Source of the DNA: an uncultured Sulfitobacter sp.
GTDB taxonomy: Bacteria > Pseudomonadota > Alphaproteobacteria > Rhodobacterales > Rhodobacteraceae
Assembly (NCBI RefSeq): GCF_947499945.1
Contig: NZ_CANMQD010000001.1
Span: 434,001-498,000, forward strand
DNA: 64,000 nucleotides
Reading direction: 5' to 3'
Position numbers and translations under genes: made by a program. The notes beneath the pieces are model-generated. The model saw nothing but the letters and a program-made list of their open reading frames with translations, had not been told where the DNA came from and searched no databases. Below are positions 52,969 through 61,952 of this stretch, piece by piece. Each line of letters starts with the position of its first letter. Position 1 is the first letter of the stretch.

Positions 52969-54384
52969 GTGCAGGGTAAAATCCTAATCGTTGACGGAAT
53001 TTCCACGAACCGTATCGTGCTGAAGGTAAAACTTTCAGCCGCGTTTTATCATGTTGTGCAGGCAGGCTCGCTCGCGCAAGCCCTTGAACTTGTCGAGGAT
53101 CAAAAGCCCGATATGATCCTGACCGCAATGAACCTGCCAGATGGCACCGCCGCAGAACTTTGTGCTCATTTGCGTGAGAACAGTAAAACAGCGGCATTGC
53201 CCGTGCTGGCCATCGCTTCTTCTGCCAATTTGCAAGGGCGCCTTGATACACTACACGCTGGGGCCTTTGACGTGATGAACAAACCCGTGAACGAAACTCT
53301 GCTCTTGGGCCGTGTGCGCAATATGATCCGCGCCCAGCGCACTTTTGCACAATGGCAGATGCGCGATGACACCCGCTGCGCTCTTGGGCTATCCGAGGCA
53401 CCGTCCGAGTTTCAGCGCCCCGCAACAGTGTCACTGATCGGCACCGAGCTCGGAATGCTGCGCGGCTGGGTCCGTGAGTTGCTGCCCCGGATGCGGGCGA
53501 AATATTCGGTCACTTTGCTGGGCGACGCTATGGCCGCCCTGAATGCCGACACGCCCCCCGATGCCATCGTGTTGGCCCTGCCCGACAACGCCGTGCAAAG
53601 CGATACCTGCCTGCGTTTGATTTCTGCACTCCGCGCCAGTGCCCAAACGCAGGATGTGGCCCTTTTGGTGCTGCAAAAAACAGAAGAGTCCATTGTGGCA
53701 ACCGCCGCACTTGATATGGGCGCAGATGATGTGATGACGGGCGGGTTCTACGGTCCCGAACTGGCCCTGCGCCTAGACGTTTTGCTCAAGCGGAAGCGTC
53801 AGGCTGCACAGTTGCTTCAAAGTGTGCGCATGGGTCTGCGCGAAGCGGTCAATGATCCGCTAACGGGCCTCTATAACCGACGCTATGCAATGCCGTTTAT
53901 CGCCAACTTGATTGAACGCAGTGCCACAAACCAGACTTCTTTTGCCGTTATTGTCGCTGACATGGATCACTTCAAGCGCATAAATGACCTCTACGGCCAC
54001 GCCTCTGGCGATGCAGTACTCGTAGAGACGGCACGCCGGTTGCGCGACGCTGTGCGCAATTCGGATGTGATTTCACGCATAGGGGGGGAAGAGTTTCTGA
54101 TTGCCCTGCCTGCCGCCGATGTAACCACCGCCCGAACGGTAGCTCACCGCATTTGTCAGGCCATCGGCAGTACGCCTTTTGTGATTCCAGGCGCCGCGGA
54201 GCCTGTGCAAATCACGATCAGCCTCGGCCTCGCAATGAGTGCGGCATCCAAACATATCAACACGGGGCGCGCCGAAACCGTTGACAGCCTGCTCGATCAT
54301 GCTGACAAAGCGCTTTATGCGGCAAAGCTACAAGGGCGCAACCGCGTAAATTTTAGCCTGACACAGGCCAGCCCTGCCGCCTGA
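52969..54384 (+). CDS. PleD-like diguanylate cyclase with two degenerate receiver domains
   Basis: A 471-residue protein with REC-REC-GGDEF layout. REC1 (about 1 to 120) starts KILIVDGISTNRIVLKVKL; the segment DMILTAMNLPDG has Ala53 where PleD has the phospho-acceptor Asp53, and the acidic pair is Asp-Gly. REC2 (about 145 to 265) has DAIVLALPDN, again without the acceptor. The cyclase domain is intact: DPLTGLYNRRY, DMDHFKRINDLYGH and RIGGEEF, with the inhibitory RxxD site (RNSD). The start is GTG 52969 with AAGGA 6 bases upstream; the frame is open to 52597 without similarity. It makes cyclic di-GMP, probably without phosphorylation control. Confidence 0.88.
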   Translation: MQGKILIVDGISTNRIVLKVKLSAAFYHVVQAGSLAQALELVEDQKPDMILTAMNLPDGTAAELCAHLRENSKTAALPVLAIASSANLQGRLDTLHAGAFDVMNKPVNETLLLGRVRNMIRAQRTFAQWQMRDDTRCALGLSEAPSEFQRPATVSLIGTELGMLRGWVRELLPRMRAKYSVTLLGDAMAALNADTPPDAIVLALPDNAVQSDTCLRLISALRASAQTQDVALLVLQKTEESIVATAALDMGADDVMTGGFYGPELALRLDVLLKRKRQAAQLLQSVRMGLREAVNDPLTGLYNRRYAMPFIANLIERSATNQTSFAVIVADMDHFKRINDLYGHASGDAVLVETARRLRDAVRNSDVISRIGGEEFLIALPAADVTTARTVAHRICQAIGSTPFVIPGAAEPVQITISLGLAMSAASKHINTGRAETVDSLLDHADKALYAAKLQGRNRVNFSLTQASPAA

Positions 54385-54410
54385 TCCCAGCAACAAACGA
54401 AGATTTCCAC

Positions 54411-54884
54411 TCAGTCATCGTTACGGTTTCTATCTTTTCCACGCTCTTTGCCACGTTTGGCCATTTCCTCGATACGGTCCGCATAAGCAGCACGCTCTTG
54501 TGCATTCATCGCCGTGACTTCGGCCAGCCAACCAGCCGTGGCCGCATGCTGGCGTTGCAATCCCGCGTCGCGTTGCAACTCAAGCACACGTACTGCCGCT
54601 TCGGGATCGAATGGCTCACTGCGCAAGGCTGCGAGCATCTGATCCGTGCTGCGATCGGGACGCGGTCCGCTGCGCATCTGCTCACGGATGGCACGCCGGC
54701 TCTCCCGCGGCAGCGCTTTCATATAAAGTGCACCGCTTTTGGAGGCTCGCGGCAGCCCGCTCCGCGCGTCTCCACTGTGGCGCCACGCCGCACCTCCAAC
54801 CGCAGCCACTACCGCGAGGTTTATCGCAAGCGACAGCCCCAGAATAATTGGCATCCACCGTCTATTTTTCACTGTATCTGCCAT
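54411..54884 (-). CDS. periplasmic heavy-metal-sensor-like (CpxP/Spy-type) membrane protein
   Basis: About 157 residues: one N-terminal membrane helix (MPIILGLSLAINLAVVAAVGGA) and a periplasmic helical domain with charged residues (LPRESRRAIREQMRSG ... AAVRVLELQRDAG ... MNAQERAAYADRIEEM) like the heavy-metal resistance/CpxP-like family. The tail is very basic and acidic. The start is ATG 54884 (MADTVKNRRW); an in-frame start at 54929 would overlap the preceding gene. Last gene of the ECF operon, probably an envelope-stress partner. Confidence 0.75.
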   Translation of the reverse strand: MADTVKNRRWMPIILGLSLAINLAVVAAVGGAAWRHSGDARSGLPRASKSGALYMKALPRESRRAIREQMRSGPRPDRSTDQMLAALRSEPFDPEAAVRVLELQRDAGLQRQHAATAGWLAEVTAMNAQERAAYADRIEEMAKRGKERGKDRNRNDD

Positions 54885-54888
54885 CACA

Positions 54889-55239
54889 TTATCCCTCTTC
54901 ACTGTCCAAATCGAACGTCGCCCAGTCAAACCCCGTGAGGTCAGTCAATTCATAGGCCGCGGTACTCTCCACTGCACCAAACAAAACTAGCGGATCAACG
55001 GTATCCACAGGCGGCGACACGCCAATCCAGAACCCCGCCACCGTCGCCGTGACCAAGCCCCCAAGACCTGCAGGTCCGCCCACTGCGCCCATTACCCGCC
55101 GCCACAACGGCACACGCGGCATCTGGGTTTCAGCGTCAGCCAAAATTCGCGCCGACAAATCACTCCTCATCTGCGGCGGATTTGCCCGCGCATCCTCGAA
55201 AAGCGCCTCCAGATCGAATGTGTCACGTTGTGTCATCAT
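54889..55239 (-). CDS. putative anti-sigma factor / membrane protein
   Basis: About 116 residues. A soluble N-terminal part (RDTFDLEALFEDARANPP) precedes one membrane helix (VGGPAGLGGLVTATVAGFWIGV) and a short acidic periplasmic tail. It lacks an obvious ZAS zinc motif. The gene overlaps the end of the ECF sigma gene and is followed by the metal-sensor-like gene, the usual place of an anti-sigma factor. The start is ATG 55239 or 55236. The role is inferred from position and topology. Confidence 0.65.
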   Translation of the reverse strand: MMTQRDTFDLEALFEDARANPPQMRSDLSARILADAETQMPRVPLWRRVMGAVGGPAGLGGLVTATVAGFWIGVSPPVDTVDPLVLFGAVESTAAYELTDLTGFDWATFDLDSEEG

Positions 55240-55849
55240 CATACCCCAGTGCATCGCGCTGTGCCGCCAAATCGGCTGTCAGCGCTCGTTTCCCGCGTGC
55301 AGTAAGGCTTTCAACTGCCTCGATGCCCACGTCTAAAATCTCGGCGATATCTGGGTTCGCCAACCCTTCGATGTGGCGCAAAACCACCGCCTGTCTCTGC
55401 CGCTCCGGCAACCTGAGCAGGGCTGCCTGCAGCGCATCATGGCGTGCGCTATCTTGCAGCCGTGTCTCGATCCCGGGCGCGGGATCAGCAGGTGCATCAA
55501 CCTCATCCAATGTCTCCGCACGTTGGCCGCGCAAACGGTCAAAACACAAATTCGCAACCACACGGTAAATCCATGTTGCCGCCTGTGCACGCCCCGCGTC
55601 CCATTTAGGGGCCTGCTTCCAAAGGCGCAGCATCGCCTCTTGGGTCACATCCTCTGCCTCGGCACGGTCGCCGAGTACACGAAACGCATGGGCAAACGCG
55701 CGGGGAGAAAGACGCGCAGACAACAACCGTGCCGCCGCATTATCCCCTGCCGCGTAACGTGCCAACAAATCCGCATCCGCGTCGCGGGCCTCACTATGAT
55801 CGCTGGTATCTTTCAAGGGCCTCTTTCCGCAGAAGTCTTTCGGGGGCAT
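55223..55849 (-). CDS. ECF-family RNA polymerase sigma factor
   Basis: About 208 residues with both sigma-70 domains: region 2 (YAAGDNAAARLLSARL ... RAEAEDVTQEAMLRLWKQAP ... AATWIYRVVANLCFDRLR) and region 4 (LLRLPERQRQAVVLRHIEGLANPDIAEIL). It directs transcription of an envelope or metal stress regulon, presumably including its own operon. The start is ATG 55849, ATG 55867 or a downstream TTG after GAAAGAGG; the N-terminus is not conserved enough to decide. It is followed by the putative anti-sigma gene with an overlap. Confidence 0.9.
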   Translation of the reverse strand: MPPKDFCGKRPLKDTSDHSEARDADADLLARYAAGDNAAARLLSARLSPRAFAHAFRVLGDRAEAEDVTQEAMLRLWKQAPKWDAGRAQAATWIYRVVANLCFDRLRGQRAETLDEVDAPADPAPGIETRLQDSARHDALQAALLRLPERQRQAVVLRHIEGLANPDIAEILDVGIEAVESLTARGKRALTADLAAQRDALGYDDDTT

Positions 55850-55887
55850 CCGGCCCTGCAAAAACAAGGCCGGATGCAGCTAAGCAT

Positions 55888-56436
55888 TTAGTCTTTGTCG
55901 TGTCCGCGGCCCTTCTTTTTGCCATGGCCACGCGCCTTTGCAAACTCTTCCATGCTCAGCGCACCATCGTTATCAGCATCCAGCTTTTCCACCATCTTAG
56001 CAGGATCGCGGCGGGCTTGCATCTCGTCGAGAGTGATACCGCCGCTCTTGTCCGCGTCCATCTTCTCGAACCGCTTGGCGCTGCGCTTGCCCATTTTGCT
56101 GTCATCAACTTTGGCAAGCTCTTCAGCACTCAGCGCACCATCATTGTTCGCGTCAAAGCGTTTGAGCAGACGCTCGCTATGCATCGTTTTTGCGCCTGCC
56201 TGCATCTCCTCAAGGCTCAGTGAGCCATCGCTGTTTGTGTCCGCCGCCGCAAAACGCGCGGCTGCCTGTGCCGTCATTTCCTCAGCAGTAACTTTACCGT
56301 CTTTATTCATATCCATCTGGGTAAACCGCGCCTCAAACCGTGCGCCCTTGCGGTCTGTGTCGCCATCACGGGCCTGTGCAGTTGTCGCAACAAGGCCGGC
56401 GACGATGGCCAAAACGGTGATTGATTCCTTAAACAT
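55888..56436 (-). CDS. periplasmic EF-hand protein
   Basis: A 182-residue protein with a signal peptide (ITVLAIVAGLVATTAQA) and five EF-hand calcium loops: DMNKDGKVTAEE, DTNSDGSLSLEE, DANNDGALSAEE, DADKSGGITLDE and DADNDGALSMEE. The C-terminal tail is Lys/Gly/His-rich and might bind metal. Starts at ATG 56436 with GGAG about 6 to 8 bases upstream. It leads the sigma/anti-sigma/metal-sensor genes in the same direction (39 bases to the sigma start), so calcium or another metal may be part of the signal (inference). Confidence 0.85.
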   Translation of the reverse strand: MFKESITVLAIVAGLVATTAQARDGDTDRKGARFEARFTQMDMNKDGKVTAEEMTAQAAARFAAADTNSDGSLSLEEMQAGAKTMHSERLLKRFDANNDGALSAEELAKVDDSKMGKRSAKRFEKMDADKSGGITLDEMQARRDPAKMVEKLDADNDGALSMEEFAKARGHGKKKGRGHDKD

Positions 56437-56639
56437 GGTGCTCTCCATTCATTATGTTGCTGCGCGGCCGGGGTCTTCCCTCATATCCCGTGCAGTTGTG
56501 AATGGTACGCACCCCCACCGCCATTCCGTCGCAAAAAGTTCAACTTATTTTCAATCGCCCTGCCTTGGGACAAATCGCCACCTTTTATTTTTCCTGCAAT
56601 TGAAGCATTCATCATCCCATCGCAGCTTTAGGACCCGAC

Positions 56640-57059
56640 ATGCTTGATTCCGCCGGACAGACAAAAAACGCCCCCCTTACCGATCCCGAAACGGGTGAGC
56701 GTTTGCGCATGCCCGCAATGGTACGCGGATGGCGCGGCAAATGCCCCAACTGCGGCGCTGGTCCCCTGCTGCACAGCTATCTCAAGGTAAATGACAAATG
56801 CACAGTCTGCGAAGAAGAGTTCCACCACCACCGCGCAGATGATGGCCCCGCCTATCTCACGATCCTGATCGTCGGTCATCTCATGGGCGTGATGCTGCAT
56901 TTTGTCTTTGTACAGTTCCGTCCCGAGCCGATTGTCCTGTTCACCATATTTTCGGTTGGCAGCATCGGTTTGTCCCTCTACCTTCTCCCAAGATTTAAGG
57001 GAGCCTTGATCGGCTTCCAATGGGCGAAGGAAATGGGCGGCTTTGCACGGTCCTCCTGA
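56640..57059 (+). CDS. DUF983-family membrane protein
   Basis: A 139-residue protein. The N-terminal zinc-ribbon-like part has CPNCG and CTVCEEEF (two CxxC pairs), followed by two membrane helices (AYLTILIVGHLMGVMLHFVF and VLFTIFSVGSIGLSLYLLP). The family is common next to respiratory or NUDIX genes but its function is unknown. NUDIX gene follows 26 bases later in the same direction. Confidence 0.85.
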   Translation: MLDSAGQTKNAPLTDPETGERLRMPAMVRGWRGKCPNCGAGPLLHSYLKVNDKCTVCEEEFHHHRADDGPAYLTILIVGHLMGVMLHFVFVQFRPEPIVLFTIFSVGSIGLSLYLLPRFKGALIGFQWAKEMGGFARSS

Positions 57060-57085
57060 CCGCGCCCTGAACCATTGAGGGACTT

Positions 57086-57796
57086 ATGAGCATCGATAAA
57101 ACCGCGATCCGTCATGCATCCACGGTCATCGTTATTCGTGACCGTATGACTAATCCCTCTATTCTTATGGGCCAGCGCGGCGCAAAAGCGGCGTTTATGC
57201 CCAACAAATTCGTCTTTCCGGGCGGGGCTGTTGACGCCGCCGATGCGCATGTTCCGTTGGCGACGCCGCTAAATGCGCAATGTGCATCGCGGATACAGGA
57301 TGACGCCGATGCCGCGCTGTCCCATGCGATCCCTGTTGCCGCCATTCGCGAGCTTTGGGAAGAAACCGGCCTGATCCTTGGCACAAAGGGTATCTGGGAA
57401 CGTGAAGTCCCCAAAGATTGGCGCAGCTTTGCTGATACGGGCCACCTGCCCCACGCCAATCCGCTGCAGTTTGTATTTCGTGCGCTGACGCCACCGGGTC
57501 GCCCGCGCCGTTTCGATGCGCGATTTTTCTTGGTGGATGTGGATGATATCGCATCTGACCCTGACAATTTCGATGCCGCGTGTGACGAGCTTTCGCATCT
57601 GCAGTGGGTCCCGCTGACCGATGCGCGCAAATTCGACATGCCCTTCATTACCGAAGTGGTTCTGGCCGAGGTCGAAGCCCGCGCACGCGATTTGAGCGCA
57701 CCAGTGTCGGTCCCTTATTTCAAGAACAACGATGAAGAGAGCCTGTTCTTACGTCTTAAAGGCAATGCACGCCCCTACAACGGGCAAGACGATTAG
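57086..57796 (+). CDS. NUDIX hydrolase
   Basis: A 236-residue pyrophosphohydrolase. The NUDIX box is split by an insertion: FPGGAVD, then AAIRELWEETGLIL with the metal-binding REL-EETG residues. NUDIX enzymes of this size often act on CoA or nucleoside diphosphates; the substrate is not evident. The stop abuts that of the convergent EamA transporter gene. Confidence 0.87.
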   Translation: MSIDKTAIRHASTVIVIRDRMTNPSILMGQRGAKAAFMPNKFVFPGGAVDAADAHVPLATPLNAQCASRIQDDADAALSHAIPVAAIRELWEETGLILGTKGIWEREVPKDWRSFADTGHLPHANPLQFVFRALTPPGRPRRFDARFFLVDVDDIASDPDNFDAACDELSHLQWVPLTDARKFDMPFITEVVLAEVEARARDLSAPVSVPYFKNNDEESLFLRLKGNARPYNGQDD

Positions 57797-58714
57797 TTAG
57801 ATCACGAGAACCAGCAGCAGGATCGACGCCACAAGGATCGTCATGCCAATGGCTTCCCGCTTTGTGATTTTTTCTTTGAAAAACAGCGTCGAGGCGACAA
57901 CGCTCAGGATAAGCTCAACCTGCCCCAATGCCTTCACATAGGCCGCGTTTTGCAAGGTGAAGGCAATGAACCAGCACAGAGAGCCGCCCATTGAGGTCAG
58001 CCCAATCCACACAGCCACGCGCCGCGCACGCCACACGGCAGTCATCTCGCCCCGCTCGCGCAGGTATAGCCAGACTGTCATGATCAGCGTTTGCATCACC
58101 ACCACCGCCATTAGCGTCACACCCGCCCGCAGCAACGGATCATCCGTCGCCAGCGTGAGCGATGCTCCCCGATAGCTCACCGCCGAGAAGGCAAAGAGAA
58201 TACCGCTTGCGATGCCCAGACCCGCCGCGCGGTTGCGCAGGTCAGAAAGGTGAAACCCTTTAGCCTCTTTACCGCCCGACAGCAGCATCAGCCCCACAAG
58301 GCCCAACATAATGGCGGCAAACCCGCCCCAACTTACGCGGTCGCCCAGCAGCAGCACCCCCACCAGCACGGTCTGGATCACTTCGGTCTTCTTGAACGTA
58401 ATACCGACGGCAAAATTGCGTTCCTTGAACAGCAACACCACACAAACCGTCGCCAGAATTTGCGTGGTTCCGCCCAATAGGCCAAATCCCCAAAACCGCG
58501 CATCCATCGCAGGCAGGCTTGCCCCCGTCGAGTTCATGTAAACACCCAGCAACAGCGCGATGAAAGGCGCGGAATACACGAAGCGCGAGAAGGTCGCCCC
58601 CGCCGCACTAAGTGTCGAAGTCGCCAGCACCTTTTGCAGCATGAAACGTATGGTTTGGAAGACCGCCGCGAGCAGCGAGACGATGATCCAAAGGTCGGGC
58701 ATATAATCAGTCAT
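57797..58714 (-). CDS. EamA/DMT-family transporter
   Basis: A 305-residue inner-membrane protein with ten predicted helices in two repeats, the drug/metabolite transporter layout (GLLGGTTQILATVCVVLLF, then GLTSMGGSLCWFIAFTLQNAAYVKALGQVELILSV and the final TKREAIGMTILVASILLLV). The substrate is unknown. It is followed upstream by the desaturase gene in the same direction. Confidence 0.87.
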   Translation of the reverse strand: MTDYMPDLWIIVSLLAAVFQTIRFMLQKVLATSTLSAAGATFSRFVYSAPFIALLLGVYMNSTGASLPAMDARFWGFGLLGGTTQILATVCVVLLFKERNFAVGITFKKTEVIQTVLVGVLLLGDRVSWGGFAAIMLGLVGLMLLSGGKEAKGFHLSDLRNRAAGLGIASGILFAFSAVSYRGASLTLATDDPLLRAGVTLMAVVVMQTLIMTVWLYLRERGEMTAVWRARRVAVWIGLTSMGGSLCWFIAFTLQNAAYVKALGQVELILSVVASTLFFKEKITKREAIGMTILVASILLLVLVI

Positions 58715-58728
58715 GCGGGCCTAATGCC

Positions 58729-59643
58729 TCACTCCACCCTGCCCCGCCAGAGCGGATGTGCCACAGGATCCTTTCCGCGCCAGAAATAGCGGCGAAAGAC
58801 AGCGGCATAGCTGGGGTAGACATAGCCATGATTGCGGGTCATGAACCGCTCCCGCTGGCTCAGATACAGCGGCCATAAGCGGTACCAAGCGACGGTTGGA
58901 TGCATATGATGCACGACATGCAAATTATTGTTGAGAAATAGAAATCCCAGCGGTCCACGGTCCTCAACGATCACCGTTCGTCCCGACACGCGATCATGAG
59001 CGCAGTGCTCCAGAAACGTACGAATGCGCAACACCGACATCGCGCCGTAGCACGCCAGCAGATAGGCCCAGATGCTCAAAGGGGAGGCAGACACAATCCA
59101 AAGCGTCAGCACCACACCGGGGATATGCCCAAGCCAATCGCGGATAATCGTCCGATCACCTGCCCGTGCCGCCCTGATATCGCTGCGCACAAAGGCAAAC
59201 ATGCCAATGGCCGTACCCAGCATAATCCGACCACCAAGCGTATTGTTTACCCGCAGCACCTTTTGCGCCCACGGCCTCAACCCGTTCCAAATGGCAGGAT
59301 CAAGGTAATTGCTTTCTGGATCATCATAGGGGTCGGTCAGGTTCGCATCGCGGTGATGCGCGAGGTGCGTCCGCTTGAACCGCAAGTAGGGCACAAACAA
59401 TCCCGGTTGCCACAGGCCAATTGCCGTCTCAACGCCCTCATTCCCGAGCGGATGCCCGTGCAGCAATTCATGGCTGAGCGAGCTGTGCAGCGTGAGTGCC
59501 AGCACCAACAGCACGAAAGCCAAAGCCCCGAACCCCGCCGGCAACAAAAGCGCGGTCCCCCACACCAGCCCAACCCCAAGCATCAATGCCAACGTTGGCC
59601 AGTCCCACTCAGCAAACCGTCGTCGTGTAGGGGCCGTAGCCAT
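58729..59643 (-). CDS. membrane fatty acid desaturase-family protein
   Basis: A 304-residue di-iron membrane enzyme with the three His boxes: HELLHGH, HLAHHRD and HVVHHMH. Hydrophobic helices flank them (LALMLGVGLVWGTALLLPAGFGALAFVLLVLALTL near the start). The start is ATG 59643 with AAAGGA upstream; the frame is open to 59727 without similarity. It may desaturate acyl chains or hydroxylate another lipid. It starts upstream of the transporter gene with a 14-base gap. Confidence 0.85.
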   Translation of the reverse strand: MATAPTRRRFAEWDWPTLALMLGVGLVWGTALLLPAGFGALAFVLLVLALTLHSSLSHELLHGHPLGNEGVETAIGLWQPGLFVPYLRFKRTHLAHHRDANLTDPYDDPESNYLDPAIWNGLRPWAQKVLRVNNTLGGRIMLGTAIGMFAFVRSDIRAARAGDRTIIRDWLGHIPGVVLTLWIVSASPLSIWAYLLACYGAMSVLRIRTFLEHCAHDRVSGRTVIVEDRGPLGFLFLNNNLHVVHHMHPTVAWYRLWPLYLSQRERFMTRNHGYVYPSYAAVFRRYFWRGKDPVAHPLWRGRVE

Positions 59644-59739
59644 GTTAAATCCTTTGCAGCACGCTGATGCGCGGTTTGGCAAAGAATACTGATCGCGCCA
59701 GAATATGACCCGCTGGAAACGACACAAAACGTTGCCTAT

Positions 59740-60486
59740 TCAGACCTTGGGATCGGGATTTTCCGTATGCCCGTCCACGGCAATCACCTGCCCCGAGACA
59801 AGCCGCGCTGCGTCAGAGCCTAGGAAAACCGCCATATTCGCAACATCTTGCGCCTCTACAAACCGCCGCATGGAGGTGCCCACTGCATAGCCGTCATAGA
59901 CCTGATCGCGGGTCATGCCCTTAGCCGCGGCCTCACGCCCCAGCACCCCTTCCATCCGCTCACCCTCCACCGCACCGGGGCAGATCGCATTGGCACGAAT
60001 GCCATGCGGTCCCAACTCCATCGCCAGCGTTTTCATCAAGCCGATAATCGCCCATTTCGCCGCCGCATAGGGCGCACGATTGGGGTATCCATAGATGCCC
60101 GCCGTTGAAGACGTGAGGATTATCACACCCCGCCTCGCCGCTTTCATCAACGGTGTCGCGTGTTTGGCAGCGATAAACGCGCCCTCCAGATTGACGCTGA
60201 CACAAGCACGCCACTCGCCAACCTCAATGTCCTCGATTCGCGCCGTAGGTCCCGCAATCCCCGCATTTGCGCAGAGCACATCAATCTGCCCCATCTGTTC
60301 GATGACCGCAGCCATCGCGGCCTCGTCAACTGCGTTCGCGATGTGCGCCTGCCACGTCTCGGGCAACGCATCCAACGCAGCAGCGTTCACATCCGTTACC
60401 CAAATTTCGAAACCCGCGGCCTCAAATGCCTCGCCCATCGCGCGCCCGACCCCCGACGCGCCTGCCGTGATCAGGACTTTCTTCAA
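59740..60486 (-). CDS. short-chain dehydrogenase/reductase of the carnitine operon
   Basis: A 248-residue classical SDR: TAGASGVGRAMG cofactor loop, NAGIAG, catalytic Ser in LTSSTAG and Tyr/Lys in YAAAK. The start is a TTG at 60486 that overlaps the stop of the carnitine dehydrogenase gene (TTGA). Cleavage of dehydrocarnitine releases acetoacetate, so a 3-hydroxybutyrate-dehydrogenase role is conceivable (inference). Confidence 0.85.
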   Translation of the reverse strand: MKKVLITAGASGVGRAMGEAFEAAGFEIWVTDVNAAALDALPETWQAHIANAVDEAAMAAVIEQMGQIDVLCANAGIAGPTARIEDIEVGEWRACVSVNLEGAFIAAKHATPLMKAARRGVIILTSSTAGIYGYPNRAPYAAAKWAIIGLMKTLAMELGPHGIRANAICPGAVEGERMEGVLGREAAAKGMTRDQVYDGYAVGTSMRRFVEAQDVANMAVFLGSDAARLVSGQVIAVDGHTENPDPKV

Positions 60487-61952
60487 CGTGGAGCGCCGAT
60501 AGCGCGACCTAAACCATCAGGCGGTGGAAGCGACGCATGCGCCTGCGCAAACCGCACCAATGCAGCCTCGATATGCTGTGCAGGCGGCGTCGGCTTGCGC
60601 GTCTCAAGGCTTACGTGGAGTAAGAAATGCTCGCCCGTGGCCAGCATGCGGTCCCCTTCCAGCATCTCGTGGAAGAGGTGCATCTTCTTGCCTTCTCCCA
60701 TCACCACACGCGTCCGTATGGTAATCAAAGCCCCCGCATGCACCTCATCGATATGACGAATATGTGTCTCGGCGGTGAAATAGCTGCCGCCCGATTTGAT
60801 GTATTTCGCATCACAGCCAATGATCGCCATAAACCGATCCGTTGCATCGGCAAAAGCCTGCAAATACCGCGATTCTGTCATGTGGCCGTTGTAGTCCGTC
60901 CAATCGAGCGGCACTGTGCGGTGCGCCGTCTCGACCAACTCCCCAGCGGGCAGATCAGCTGCCACAGCGCCGTGCACCGTGCCTTTACGCATCGCCGTTT
61001 CCTGCGCATTGATGAGCGCCCCTGCGCCCCAGTTCTGCGCCTTCAGCCCACGCATCATGGTCACAAGGTTGTTGTCACGAATACGCTCCAATTCGCGGAT
61101 TGAATGATGCCCCGACTGCGCGTCTGACTGGCCCGCAATCAGGTCTACCAGCTCCTCGGTGAATTCCGGCACATCCATCAGCTTGGTCCATGGTGCCGTC
61201 AGACACGGCCCGAACTGCGCCATAAAATGCTTCATACCCGCTTCACCGCCCGCCACGCGGTAGGTCTCGAACAGGCCCATCTGCGCCCAGCGGATACCAA
61301 AGCCATAGCGGATTGCGTCGTCAATCTCCTCAGTCGTGGCTATCCCGTCCTTGACCAGCCACAGCGCCTCACGCCAGACCGCCTCCAAGAAACGGTCCGC
61401 CACATGGGCGTCAATTTCTTTCTTCAAATGCAGCGGATGCATGCCCAATGACGTGAGCGTAGCCTTCGCTGTCTCGACCAGCTCCGCATCCGCATTCGTC
61501 GTCACCAGCTCAATCAACGGCAGCAGATACACAGGGTTGAACGGATGCGCGACCATGATCTGCTTAGGACGAAGGGCGCCTTGCTGCAATTCCGACGGCT
61601 TGAACCCAGACGTTGACGATCCGATCACCGCATTCTTGGCGCAAGCACTCTGTATCTCCGCAAAAGTCGCATGCTTGATCTCCAAACGCTCCGGCACGCT
61701 CTCCTGTATCCAGTCCGCCCCCGTCACCGCCTCGGCGATACTTGAATGATAAGTAATCCGCCCCTCGGGCGGTAGCGCCACATCCGTCAGACCGGGCAAG
61801 GATCGCCGCGCATTGGCCAAAACTTCGCCAATCTTGCGCTCCGCTTGTGGATCAGGATCGAACACCTGCACATCCCACCCGTTGAGCATGAACCGCGCAG
61901 CCCAACCGCCACCAATTACGCCACCGCCAACAATCGCTGCAACTCTCGTCAT
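60483..61952 (-). CDS. lcdH: L-carnitine dehydrogenase fused to betainyl-CoA thioesterase
   Basis: A 489-residue fusion. Residues 1 to about 320 form an NAD-dependent 3-hydroxyacyl-CoA-dehydrogenase-like enzyme: IVGGGVIGGGWAARF, GSSTSGFKPSEL, AHPFNPVYLLPLIELV and FLEAVWREALWLVKDG, the pattern of carnitine 3-dehydrogenase. Residues about 335 to 460 form a hot-dog thioesterase (PLDWTDYNGHMTESRYLQAFADAT, with YFTAETHIRHIDEV). Together they would oxidise L-carnitine to 3-dehydrocarnitine and hydrolyse betainyl-CoA to glycine betaine, the first and last steps around the BKACE reaction. The ATG overlaps the lipocalin stop (ATGA) and the end overlaps the SDR start. Confidence 0.92.
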   Translation of the reverse strand: MTRVAAIVGGGVIGGGWAARFMLNGWDVQVFDPDPQAERKIGEVLANARRSLPGLTDVALPPEGRITYHSSIAEAVTGADWIQESVPERLEIKHATFAEIQSACAKNAVIGSSTSGFKPSELQQGALRPKQIMVAHPFNPVYLLPLIELVTTNADAELVETAKATLTSLGMHPLHLKKEIDAHVADRFLEAVWREALWLVKDGIATTEEIDDAIRYGFGIRWAQMGLFETYRVAGGEAGMKHFMAQFGPCLTAPWTKLMDVPEFTEELVDLIAGQSDAQSGHHSIRELERIRDNNLVTMMRGLKAQNWGAGALINAQETAMRKGTVHGAVAADLPAGELVETAHRTVPLDWTDYNGHMTESRYLQAFADATDRFMAIIGCDAKYIKSGGSYFTAETHIRHIDEVHAGALITIRTRVVMGEGKKMHLFHEMLEGDRMLATGEHFLLHVSLETRKPTPPAQHIEAALVRFAQAHASLPPPDGLGRAIGAPR

